A stretch of 64,000 bases of DNA from Nitrospinae bacterium AH_259_B05_G02_I21 (GTDB taxonomy: Bacteria > JADFOP01). The translations under genes and the position numbers were made by a program. This document shows positions 57,337 to 64,000 of this stretch, in pieces. A model generated the notes under the pieces. The model did no database searches and was not told where the DNA came from. It saw nothing but the letters and a program-made list of their open reading frames with translations. Position 1 is the stretch's first letter; every line of letters starts with the position of its first letter. The DNA lies in NCBI GenBank assembly GCA_027717595.1, contig JALLOF010000005.1, positions 30,203 to 94,202 on the forward strand, written 5' to 3'.

Positions 57337-57678
57337 CTACGACGGCTCCCAACCGTATTTCGCCGCCAGGCTGGTATAGTCCCGCTTGTTCAACAGCTTG
57401 AGCTTCACATCGGGGTAGCGTTCGCGGAATTTCCGAATCTTTTTGTGCTTCTTCGTCACGTAGGATTGCTTGATGGTTGTGAGCTCGATGTAGATGTCTT
57501 CCCCTGGTAGGTAAAAATCGGGCGTGAAGGCCTCGACCACGTTGCCCTCCTCGTCCACTTGGAGGGGGAAGGTGCGGGCTTCGTACTCCCATTGAATGTC
57601 GTAGAAGTCAAGGACCTCGGCGAACTGGCGCTCGCTTTCATTGGCAAACTGCGTTTTCGCCGGCTTCGGTTTGGTCAC
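57337..57678 (-). CDS. Small PD-(D/E)xK-like protein
   Basis: A 113-residue protein with the pattern of a minimal PD-(D/E)xK nuclease fold: a helix with ESERQFAEVLDFY, a strand pair around FTPDFYLP (PD), then IYIELTTIKQ in which Glu and a downstream Lys could complete the site, though E-L-T-T-I-K differs from the usual ExK. The C-terminus has KKIRKFRERYPDVKLKLLNKRDY. I do not know a function; related small proteins are found beside nucleotide and tRNA genes. Minus-strand, alone between mnmA (convergent) and the HMA gene. Confidence 0.65.
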   Translation of the reverse strand: MTKPKPAKTQFANESERQFAEVLDFYDIQWEYEARTFPLQVDEEGNVVEAFTPDFYLPGEDIYIELTTIKQSYVTKKHKKIRKFRERYPDVKLKLLNKRDYTSLAAKYGWEPS

Positions 57679-57820
57679 GCCGCAGCACGCCCCTTCGCAG
57701 ATCGATATTACACAACCACAAGTATGCCTGTATAATACACTATACTACATCTTGTGCCGATTGGCCAGCCCTTTTTCGGGCTCCCGGAGAGGTGAGGCAG
57801 GGGGCGGGGCAGGGCGGCTG

Positions 57821-58027
57821 TCAGGTCGCCTGGTAGCCGAGCTCTGCGACCTTGGTCTTGATCGCCTTGGCGTCGAGCTGGGCCTCGTCGTGCTCCACCA
57901 CGGCCTGGCCCGCCTCGAGGCTGACCTCCACGTGCCGCACGCCAGGGAGGCCCTTAAGCCCCTCGGTCACGCTCGCCACACAGTGGCCGCAAGTCATCCC
58001 CTCGATGGTCACGGTCGTTGTCGTCAT
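57821..58027 (-). CDS. HMA-domain copper-chaperone-like protein
   Basis: A 68-residue single heavy-metal-associated domain. The metal-binding motif is GMTCGHCVASV (GMxCxxC), followed by the usual beta-alpha-beta-beta-alpha-beta fold ending KTKVAELGY. It resembles CopZ/Atx1-type copper chaperones. I start at ATG 58027, preceded by AAGGAG eight bases upstream; a start at 58045 would add six residues. No copper ATPase or regulator is adjacent. Confidence 0.9.
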   Translation of the reverse strand: MTTTTVTIEGMTCGHCVASVTEGLKGLPGVRHVEVSLEAGQAVVEHDEAQLDAKAIKTKVAELGYQAT

Positions 58028-58068
58028 CGCTCGGCTCCTTGGCATTCTCCGGTGGAAAAACCTACATT

Positions 58069-58205
58069 AAAAATGGGTTCCGAGCAGCCTTGGTGAACGC
58101 AGGGTTCCTAGAGGGTGACGCCTGTTATCAGGGGATAACAAGGATCACCCGTCGGGCGACACCAGGAGGTGTCACGACGAAAAGGTTGCTTGGGACCCAT
58201 TTTTT
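58069..58205. repeat. 137-bp structured palindromic element
   Basis: Long inverted ends: 58069-58091 (AAAAATGGGTTCCGAGCAGCC onward) pairs with 58182-58205 at about 20 of 23 positions. Inside are two further hairpins: GGGTGA/TCACCC (58113-58150) enclosing CCTGTTATC/GATAACAAGG, and GTCG/CGAC with GACACC/GGTGTC (58151-58178). The plus strand ends in eight T. It could be a three-way-junction non-coding RNA on the plus strand, an attenuator between mazG and the HMA gene, or a small palindromic mobile repeat. Confidence 0.6.
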
Positions 58206-58212
58206 TTGTCCT

Positions 58213-59034
58213 TCACGCCCTTTCTTCGCTCTTCGCCTCTTCCCAAAGCTCGTCCATCTCGGCGAGGCTCATCTCCTTGAGGGCGCGGCCCTGCTCGGCG
58301 GCCCGCCTCTCGATGTGGCGAAAGCGGCTGATGAACTTGATGACGGTCTGCCGAAGCGCCTCCTCGGGGTTGACGTCCAAAAACCGCGCGGCGTTGACGA
58401 GGCTGAAGAGGAGGTCGCCGAGCTCCTCCTTCGCTCCCTCGCCGTCGCCGGCCGTCGCCTTGGCCTTAAGCTCCCCCCACTCCTCCTCCACTTTCTCCAA
58501 AACGGGGGCGAGCTCGCCCCAGTCGAAGCCCACGCGGCTGGCCTTCTCCTGGAGCCGCCGGGCCCGAAGCAGCCCGGGCAGGGCCTCCGGGACCCCGTCC
58601 AGGACGGACTCCTTCGGCCGGGCCCCTTGCTCGGCGAGCTTCATCTCCTCCCAGTGGAGCAAAACCTCCTCGGGGGTCTCGGCACTGGCTGAGCCGAAGA
58701 TGTGCGGGTGGCGGCGGATCATCTTATCGGTGATGTTGGCAAGGACGTCGGTGATGTCGAAGTCCCCCGCCTCGCGGGAGAGCTCGGCGTGGAAGAGAAT
58801 CTGGAAGAGGAGGTCGCCAAGCTCGTCCTGGAGCGCCTCCGGGGCCTCGTCCATCGCTTCGAGAACCTCGTAGGCCTCCTCGATGATGTAGGGCTTCAGG
58901 CTCTCGCGGGTCTGCTTTCGGTCCCACGGGCATCCCTCGGGGCCGCGGAGCCGCTCCATGATCTCCACGAGGCGGACGAATCGCTCGGCCACGGTGGGCT
59001 TATCCGTCAGGGGCGGCGGGGTGGGCTGCTCCAT
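58213..59034 (-). CDS. mazG: Nucleoside triphosphate pyrophosphohydrolase MazG
   Basis: A 273-residue two-domain MazG. The first MazG domain has GCPWDRKQTRESLKPYIIEE then EEAYEVLEAMDE and ELGDLLFQILFHAEL; the second repeats the pattern with EEWGEL and EELGDLLFSLVNAARF, giving the metal-binding EExxE/ExxD sets. It hydrolyses (d)NTPs and lowers ppGpp-linked nucleotide stress in E. coli. I start at ATG 59034 (MEQPTPPPL); the open frame extends to 59121 without likeness. Confidence 0.94.
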   Translation of the reverse strand: MEQPTPPPLTDKPTVAERFVRLVEIMERLRGPEGCPWDRKQTRESLKPYIIEEAYEVLEAMDEAPEALQDELGDLLFQILFHAELSREAGDFDITDVLANITDKMIRRHPHIFGSASAETPEEVLLHWEEMKLAEQGARPKESVLDGVPEALPGLLRARRLQEKASRVGFDWGELAPVLEKVEEEWGELKAKATAGDGEGAKEELGDLLFSLVNAARFLDVNPEEALRQTVIKFISRFRHIERRAAEQGRALKEMSLAEMDELWEEAKSEERA

Positions 59035-59132
59035 CGCGAGGGAGGCTCCGTGCGAAGGGATAACTTGATGGGCCCGAGGCCCTGTGGCCCTGATTATACG
59101 GGCTCGCCCGGTGAGTGGCAAGCGGCCGGGTG

Positions 59133-59596
59133 GTGGCCTGGTTTGGACTGACCACCCGCCACCCTGGAGCTTTCACAACGATCTCCTTGCCGTCGCCCGC
59201 CCGATGGGGCCTCGCAACCGGAGGCCACGCTCCCACCGTCCACTCGAAGAGATAGCACACCGCAAGACGGCCTGTCGTCACCTACTTCGCTTACTTCGCG
59301 TACTCCGCGTACTCCGCGAATGAATGCGATTCTCTTCGGCGGACTTCGATTTTGCACGTTAGACACTTTTAGACACTTTTGACACTTGTGTCTAATGTGT
59401 CTAATCCCCCACAACCTATTGGACTTGCAGATGTTGCTAGCGATTTCGAGTCTCAAAAAGGTGTCTAAAAAACGGAAAGTGTCAAAGGCCTCCAGCGGGG
59501 ACGGGAGGGAGGCCTCTCGTCGCGTACTTCTCTTTTTTCGCGAACTTCGCGAATGAGGGGGATGATTTTATATGCAATGGTTTCAAGGCAGGACAC
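59133..59596. repeat. MITE-like element, copy C
   Basis: The 464-bp third copy. The right end has the inverted GTGTCCTGCCTTGAAAC sequence followed by TA; the left end is more diverged (GTGGCCTGGTTTGGAC). The palindromes found in copies A and B near the left end are replaced here by unrelated GGCCTCGCAACCGGAGGCC, itself a small palindrome, and a GTACTCCGC duplication is present. It fills most of the 59035-59732 gap between divergent mazG and bioF. Confidence 0.8.
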
Positions 59597-59660
59597 TATG
59601 GAGCGCCCGCCGGGAGTTGACAACGCGGCGGGCTCGGTGGTAGAAGAGAAGCCCTGATGG

Positions 59661-59683
59661 GGCCCGCCTTCGGGCGGGCTTTC
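59661..59683 (+). terminator. Hairpin terminator before bioF
   Basis: GCCCGCC-TTCG-GGCGGGC stem-loop (59662-59679) followed by TTTCCCC. It lies 50 bp before bioF and has no obvious upstream gene on the plus strand, so it may insulate the operon or attenuate a leader. Confidence 0.5.
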
Positions 59684-59732
59684 CCCTATCTAGGGGCTCT
59701 GCTCATGTTTCATCCCCTCCTAGAGGCCGTCG

Positions 59733-60935
59733 ATGAACCCTAACCCAAAGGTCGCCCGCACCCCGTGGACCAAGGCGCTGGAGGCCTTGGAGCGCCGCTC
59801 CCGGCGGCGCTCTATGCGCCGGGTGGCCCTCGACGACGACGGCCGGTGGGTGGTTGACGGCCGGCCCGTCATTCATCTCTCAAGCAACGACTACCTGGGG
59901 CTCGCCCGCCATCCCGCGGTCGTGGAGGCGGCCGAGGAGGCGCTACGACGCTGGGGGGCCAGTGCGTCCTCGGCCCGGCTCATCGCCGGGAATCTCGAGC
60001 CGCACCGCTCGCTGGAAGAGGCCCTGGCGGCGTTCGAGGGGACCGAGGCGGCCCTTCTCTACTCGACGGGGTATATGGCCAACGTCGGGGTCGTAAGCGC
60101 CATCGTCGGGCAGGGTGATGCCGTTTACTCCGATGCGCTGAGCCACGCCTCGCTCATAGACGGCTGTCGGCTCTCGGGGGCTGAGCTTCGTACCTATCCC
60201 CACGCCGACGTGGACGCCCTGGAGGCGATGCTGGCCGAGGATGAGGCGTCGGGCAAGTTTCGCCGCCGGCTTATCGTGACCGACGGCCTCTTCAGCATGG
60301 ACGGCGACGTCGCCCCACTCGCAGAGCTCGCGGCCCTTAAAGAACGCTTCGGCTGCTGGATGCTCGTTGACGAGGCCCACGCCACGGGGGTCCTGGGCGA
60401 GGGAGGCCGAGGAAGCATCGAGCAGTGCGGGCTGAGCGGCCGGGTGGAGTTCATCGTCGGCACCCTGGGCAAGAGCCTCGGGAGCTTCGGGGCCTATGTG
60501 GCGGCCGAGCGGGACGCAATCGAGTACCTGCTCAACCGCTCGAGGAGCTTCATCTTCACCACCGCTCTGGCCCCGCCGGTGGTCGCCGCGGCGCATGCGG
60601 CGCTGGAGGTGCTCGAGTCCGAGCCCGAGCGCCGCGAGCGCCTTTGGGACAACATCCGCCGGATGGCCAGGGGCCTCGAGGCGCTGGGGGCCGAGACCCT
60701 GGGCACGACGACCCAGATCTTTCCCCTCCTTGTCGGCGGCGACGCCGAGACGATGGCCCTGAGCGACGCGCTCCTGGAGGCCGGGCTCTTCGCCCAGGGG
60801 ATTCGCCCCCCGACGGTCCCCAAGGGCACTGCGCGTCTTCGCCTCACCGTGACGGCCACGTTGGAGGCCGACGAGATTGGGCGGGCCCTGGATATCCTCG
60901 GGGAGGTGGGCCGAGAGCAGGGGGTTATCCGTTGA
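59733..60935 (+). CDS. bioF: 8-amino-7-oxononanoate synthase BioF
   Basis: A 400-residue alpha-oxoamine synthase joining pimeloyl thioester and alanine in biotin synthesis. LSSNDYLGLARHPAVVEAA, GNLEPHRSLEEALAAFEGTE, the DGLFSMDGDVAPL segment, VDEAHATGVLGEGGRG, and the PLP lysine in GTLGKSLGSFGAY are diagnostic. It is first in bioF-bioA-bioD; the stop codon overlaps bioA's TTG start. bioB, bioC and bioH are not in the window. Confidence 0.94.
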   Translation: MNPNPKVARTPWTKALEALERRSRRRSMRRVALDDDGRWVVDGRPVIHLSSNDYLGLARHPAVVEAAEEALRRWGASASSARLIAGNLEPHRSLEEALAAFEGTEAALLYSTGYMANVGVVSAIVGQGDAVYSDALSHASLIDGCRLSGAELRTYPHADVDALEAMLAEDEASGKFRRRLIVTDGLFSMDGDVAPLAELAALKERFGCWMLVDEAHATGVLGEGGRGSIEQCGLSGRVEFIVGTLGKSLGSFGAYVAAERDAIEYLLNRSRSFIFTTALAPPVVAAAHAALEVLESEPERRERLWDNIRRMARGLEALGAETLGTTTQIFPLLVGGDAETMALSDALLEAGLFAQGIRPPTVPKGTARLRLTVTATLEADEIGRALDILGEVGREQGVIR

Positions 60936-62305
60936 GCCGGGCCGAAGAGCATCCGCTGGAGCGGGCTGATAAGGCCTACGTCTGGCATCCCTTCACCCAG
61001 ATGGCCGAATGGTTGGCCGAGCGGCCGCTGATTATCGAGCGGGGCGAAGGGGCCACACTCACCGACATCCACGGCAACACCTACCTCGACGGGGTCAGCT
61101 CGCTTTGGGTCACCGTCCACGGCCACCGCCACCCGGAGATCGACCAGGCCATCCGCGACCAGCTCGACAAAGTGGCCCACTCCACCCTGCTTGGGCTGGG
61201 CAACGTCCCGGCCGTGGAGTTCGCCGAGGCCCTCGTGTCGGTGGCCCCGCCGGGGCTTACCAAAGTCTTCTACTCGGACGATGGGTCCACGGCGGTCGAG
61301 GCGGCCCTCAAGATGGCCTATCGGTACTGGCAGAACCGCGAGCCGGGAAGCCGCCGCACCCGATTCGTGAGCTTTCGGGGCGCCTACCACGGCGACACGT
61401 TGGGGGGGGTGAGCGTGGGGGGCATCGACCTTTTCCATGCGGCCTTCCGCCCGCTGCTGTTCCCAACCGAGCAGGTCCCGGGCCCGTACTGTTACCGGTG
61501 CGAGCTGGAGCTCGTCTACCCCGAGTGCGAGCTCGCCTGCGCCGAGGCGCTCGGGCCGGTGCTCGAGCGGCTAGAGGGGGAGGTGGCCGCAGTCATCGTC
61601 GAGCCGCTCGTCCAGGGCGCCGCCGGCATGGTCACTGCCCCGCCCGGGCATCTGCGGAGGGTCCGCGAGCTCTGTGATGCCCACGGCACGTTGCTCATCT
61701 GCGATGAGGTCGCGACCGGGTTCGGCCGCACGGGGACCATCTTCGCCTGCGAGCAAGAAGGGGTCAGCCCCGACATCCTCTGCCTGGCCAAGGGCATCAC
61801 GGGGGGGTATATGCCCCTGGCGGCGACCTTGGTGACGGAAGAGATTTACGAGGCCTTCCTCGGGCCCTACGAGGCGCAAAAGGCCTTCTTCCACGGCCAC
61901 TCCTATACCGGCAACCCCCTGGGGTGCGCTGCGGGGCTCGCGAGCCTCCGCATCCTCCAGCGCCCAAGCACACAGGCCCACCTGAAGGCGCTTGTCGAGA
62001 GGTTGAGCGCGGGGCTTGAGCGCATCCGCACGCTGGCGCACGTGGGGGAGGTCCGCCAGCGGGGCCTCATGGTCGGGATCGAGCTGGTCCGGGACAAGGA
62101 GAGCCGTGAGCCCTACCCGTGGGAAGAGCGCATAGGCATCAAGACCATCGAGGAGGCCCGCCTCCGGGGCGTCATCCTCCGCCCCCTGGGCCACGTGATC
62201 GTGCTGATGCCTCCCGTGGGCATGACGCTCGAGCAGTGCGATACGCTCCTTGAGGTGACGGAGGCCTCCATCCGGGCCGCAACCGGGGGGGGAGAAGCGG
62301 CGTGA
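60932..62305 (+). CDS. bioA: Adenosylmethionine-8-amino-7-oxononanoate transaminase BioA
   Basis: A 457-residue class III aminotransferase. It begins near YVWHPFTQMAEWLAERPL, a BioA signature, with FRGAYHGDTLGGVSVGG, LICDEVATGFGRTG and the PLP lysine in CLAKGITGGYMPLAA. It transfers the amino group from SAM (or lysine in some species) to make diaminopelargonate. The start is TTG 60932, overlapping the bioF stop codon (TTGA); the open frame extends upstream only as a shadow of bioF. It overlaps bioD by 4 bp. Confidence 0.94.
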   Translation: MSRAEEHPLERADKAYVWHPFTQMAEWLAERPLIIERGEGATLTDIHGNTYLDGVSSLWVTVHGHRHPEIDQAIRDQLDKVAHSTLLGLGNVPAVEFAEALVSVAPPGLTKVFYSDDGSTAVEAALKMAYRYWQNREPGSRRTRFVSFRGAYHGDTLGGVSVGGIDLFHAAFRPLLFPTEQVPGPYCYRCELELVYPECELACAEALGPVLERLEGEVAAVIVEPLVQGAAGMVTAPPGHLRRVRELCDAHGTLLICDEVATGFGRTGTIFACEQEGVSPDILCLAKGITGGYMPLAATLVTEEIYEAFLGPYEAQKAFFHGHSYTGNPLGCAAGLASLRILQRPSTQAHLKALVERLSAGLERIRTLAHVGEVRQRGLMVGIELVRDKESREPYPWEERIGIKTIEEARLRGVILRPLGHVIVLMPPVGMTLEQCDTLLEVTEASIRAATGGGEAA

Positions 62306-63030
62306 GCCGGGGCCTGTTCGTCACCGGGACCGACACGGGGGTGGGAAAGACTCTTGTTGCGGGCGGCGTTGCGGCGGCACTGGTCGCAAGAGGCGTTGAC
62401 GTTGGTGTGGCGAAGCCCGTAGAGAGCGGCTGTCTTAGGACCTCAAACGGACTCGTCCCGACCGACGCGGCCTTCCTCAAGCGGATGGCTTCTGCCCCGG
62501 AGCCCCTGGAGGACATCTGCCCGGTGCGGCTGGAGGCGCCCCTGGCCCCCGCTGTGGCCGCCGAGCGCGAAGGAGTGACGATTCGCCTCGATGAGCTTGA
62601 GGCCGCGGTCCGCTCCGTCGCCTCGCGCCACGCCCTCACCCTGTGCGAGGGCGCAGGCGGGCTGTACGTTCCGCTCGACGGCGAGCGTGGCTGTGTCATA
62701 GACCTCATCCGGCGCGTGGGCTTTCCCGCCCTCGTCGTCGGGCGGCTGGGCCTTGGGACCATCAACCACACGACCCTGACCGTGCGGGCCCTCCAGGCCG
62801 CTCGCGTGGACGTGGTCGGCGTTGTCCTCTCCCAGACCGCCCCTGGGCGAGGCCCCGCGGAGGAGACGAACCCGGCTGCGGTTGAACGGCTCACGGGCGT
62901 TCCCCTCCTTGGCGTCGTTCCTTACCTGGAGGAGCTCGGGGGTGGGCTGGAGATCGAGCGAGAAGCCCTGGCCGCCGTGATCGAAGAGGCGCTGGACCTG
63001 AGCATAATCTTAAAGCAGCATATAAAATAA
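62302..63030 (+). CDS. bioD: Dethiobiotin synthase BioD
   Basis: A 242-residue ATP-dependent carboxylase-like enzyme forming the ureido ring of dethiobiotin. The P-loop is FVTGTDTGVGKTLVAGG, KPVESGC is the substrate-binding signature, and CEGAGGLYVPLDGE lies mid-protein. GTG start overlapping the bioA stop. The following 58 bp before the GH57 gene are strongly AT-rich (TATGAT at 63054-63059) and may hold its promoter. Confidence 0.93.
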   Translation: MSRGLFVTGTDTGVGKTLVAGGVAAALVARGVDVGVAKPVESGCLRTSNGLVPTDAAFLKRMASAPEPLEDICPVRLEAPLAPAVAAEREGVTIRLDELEAAVRSVASRHALTLCEGAGGLYVPLDGERGCVIDLIRRVGFPALVVGRLGLGTINHTTLTVRALQAARVDVVGVVLSQTAPGRGPAEETNPAAVERLTGVPLLGVVPYLEELGGGLEIEREALAAVIEEALDLSIILKQHIK

Positions 63031-63088
63031 ACATTGGTAACTACTTGATAATATATGATTATAGGCGCAAGCTAAGGGGGTATCGATT

Positions 63089-64000
63089 GTGACGGAGCCG
63101 ATCGGGCACTTTACCTTCGTGTTGCACGCGCACCTGCCCTACGTCATCGCCCACGGCCGCTGGCCTCACGGGATGGACTGGCTGAATGAGGCAGCCGCCG
63201 AGACCTACATCCCCCTGCTCAACACGCTTTGGGCCCTCGTGGAGGAAGGCATCTCACCCGGGCTCACCGTGGGCCTGACCCCAGTGCTCTGCGAGCAGCT
63301 ATGTGACGGGACATTCATTACGGAGTTTCAAGAGTATCTGGAGATGAAGGTGGAAGCGGCCGAGCAGGACGAGAGGCACTTCACAAATATCGGGGATGAG
63401 GCCATGGTGCGCCAGGCGACCGTGTGGCGCGACACCTACCGGGGCCTGCTGCGGGACTTCACGGAGCGCTACGACCTCGATATCGTCGGGGCCTTCGCCA
63501 GGCTCCAAGACGCCGATCATATTGAGCTGATTACCTGCGGGGCCACGCACGGCTACTTTCCGCTCCTGAGCCAGGACACCTCCATCCAGGCCCAGGTTCG
63601 ACAGGGGGTTCGCAGCCATGAGCGCCACTTTGGCCGCCCGCCCCGAGGGATGTGGTTGCCCGAGTGCGCCTACCGGCCACGGTACCCGTGGAAGCCGCCG
63701 GTCGCAGGGTTCACCGAGGAGCCCTACCCCCGAAAAGGGGTGGAGGAGTTCCTCTCGGAAGAAGGCATTGACTACTTCATCATCGACTCCCACATGCTTC
63801 GGGGAGGCCGGGCAATTGGCGTCTACATCGACCGCTTCGAGGCCCTCCAGCAGCTTTGGGGCCAGTTCGAGAAAGCCTACCAGCCGCTGCCCGAGGACGT
63901 CACGAAGAGCCCCTACGACGTCTTCCTCGTCTCGTCCAAACCGGAAGGCCAGCGGCCCGTGGCCGTCTTCACCCGGGATCCGGAGACGGGCATTCAGGTC
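63089..64000 (+). CDS. GH57 glycoside hydrolase (branching-enzyme type), partial
   Basis: The first 304 codons of a glycoside hydrolase family 57 protein that runs off the window end. It starts with GTG 63089 (GGGGG eight bases upstream). FTFVLHAHLPYVIAHGRWPHG is the conserved GH57 first motif, GATHGYFPLL the second, and GMWLPECAYR carries the catalytic glutamate region. IDYFIIDSH follows. The layout fits the 1,4-alpha-glucan branching enzymes of this family, so glycogen synthesis is the likely role, though amylase-type members exist. It may work with the GH15 enzyme at 8421-10226. Confidence 0.9.
   Translation, partial: MTEPIGHFTFVLHAHLPYVIAHGRWPHGMDWLNEAAAETYIPLLNTLWALVEEGISPGLTVGLTPVLCEQLCDGTFITEFQEYLEMKVEAAEQDERHFTNIGDEAMVRQATVWRDTYRGLLRDFTERYDLDIVGAFARLQDADHIELITCGATHGYFPLLSQDTSIQAQVRQGVRSHERHFGRPPRGMWLPECAYRPRYPWKPPVAGFTEEPYPRKGVEEFLSEEGIDYFIIDSHMLRGGRAIGVYIDRFEALQQLWGQFEKAYQPLPEDVTKSPYDVFLVSSKPEGQRPVAVFTRDPETGIQV

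Noticed and set aside
60425-60931. Upstream extension of bioA into a 626-residue protein
   Set aside because: It is a shadow of bioF. The TTG at 60932 overlaps the bioF stop and gives the normal BioA length.

Overview
This window is GC-rich bacterial chromosome with tightly packed genes, mostly housekeeping biosynthesis plus a few accessory loci. No rRNA, ribosomal-protein or other strong marker is present, so taxonomy is inferred. Three things resemble deltaproteobacteria-like phyla (Desulfobacterota, Nitrospinota, Tectomicrobia and relatives): an F0 ATP synthase block lacking F1 genes, a leucine-type T-box leader before leuA in a non-Firmicute-looking genome, and the order ilvC-psd-pssA-leuA. 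I would not go further than that.

Region 1 (1-6.7 kb) is the most distinctive. A four-gene plus-strand cassette (egtD, a MetE-like methyltransferase, an EgtB/SenA-type sulfoxide/selenoxide synthase, and a SenB-type selenosugar synthase) lies between two nearly identical direct repeats, each carrying a small zinc-ribbon gene or part of it. The presence of SenB suggests the product is selenoneine rather than, or as well as, ergothioneine. The selenophosphate-supplying partner (SenC/SelD) is not in the window. A PAS protein and a relic of a MOSC-domain gene follow. Region 2 (6.7-15.7 kb) has a pyridine nucleotide-disulfide oxidoreductase, a GH15 glucoamylase-like enzyme and a branched-chain amino acid ABC transporter (livK, then livHMGF). 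A MITE-like repeat separates livK from livHMGF.

Region 3 (15.7-24 kb) is mixed: a STAS protein, a DUF502 membrane protein, an AT-rich patch with a candidate small RNA and a kinase-like gene, a membrane-anchored methyltransferase, a truncated globin, cobB-cobQ, tRNA-Ala(GGC) and queF. Region 4 (24-28.4 kb) holds cutA, atpZ/atpI/atpB/atpE, rex, tsaB and a DUF465 protein. Region 5 (28.4-37 kb) is the branched-chain amino acid block: ilvD (divergent), an unusual TPP enzyme where IlvB-IlvN would be expected, ilvC with a histone-like basic tail, psd, pssA, and a T-box leader with a CUC specifier controlling leuA.

Region 6 (37-46.6 kb) has accD-folC, a dTDP-sugar operon (rmlA, rmlC-like, rmlB, rmlD), aroC-aroA and a TPR lipoprotein-like protein on the other strand. 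Region 7 (46.9-57.3 kb) has rpiB-glyA-nrdR, the tetrapyrrole operon ccsA-hemA-hemC-hemD-hemB, a PfkB sugar kinase, rsmD and mnmA. Region 8 (57.3-64 kb) has small minus-strand genes, a 137-bp structured element, mazG, a third MITE-like copy, bioF-bioA-bioD and the start of a GH57 enzyme that runs off the end.

Three copies of a roughly 465-475 bp element (11605-12069, 23491-23965, 59133-59596) share imperfect terminal inverted repeats, probable TA target sites and no credible coding capacity. They look like a resident MITE family.
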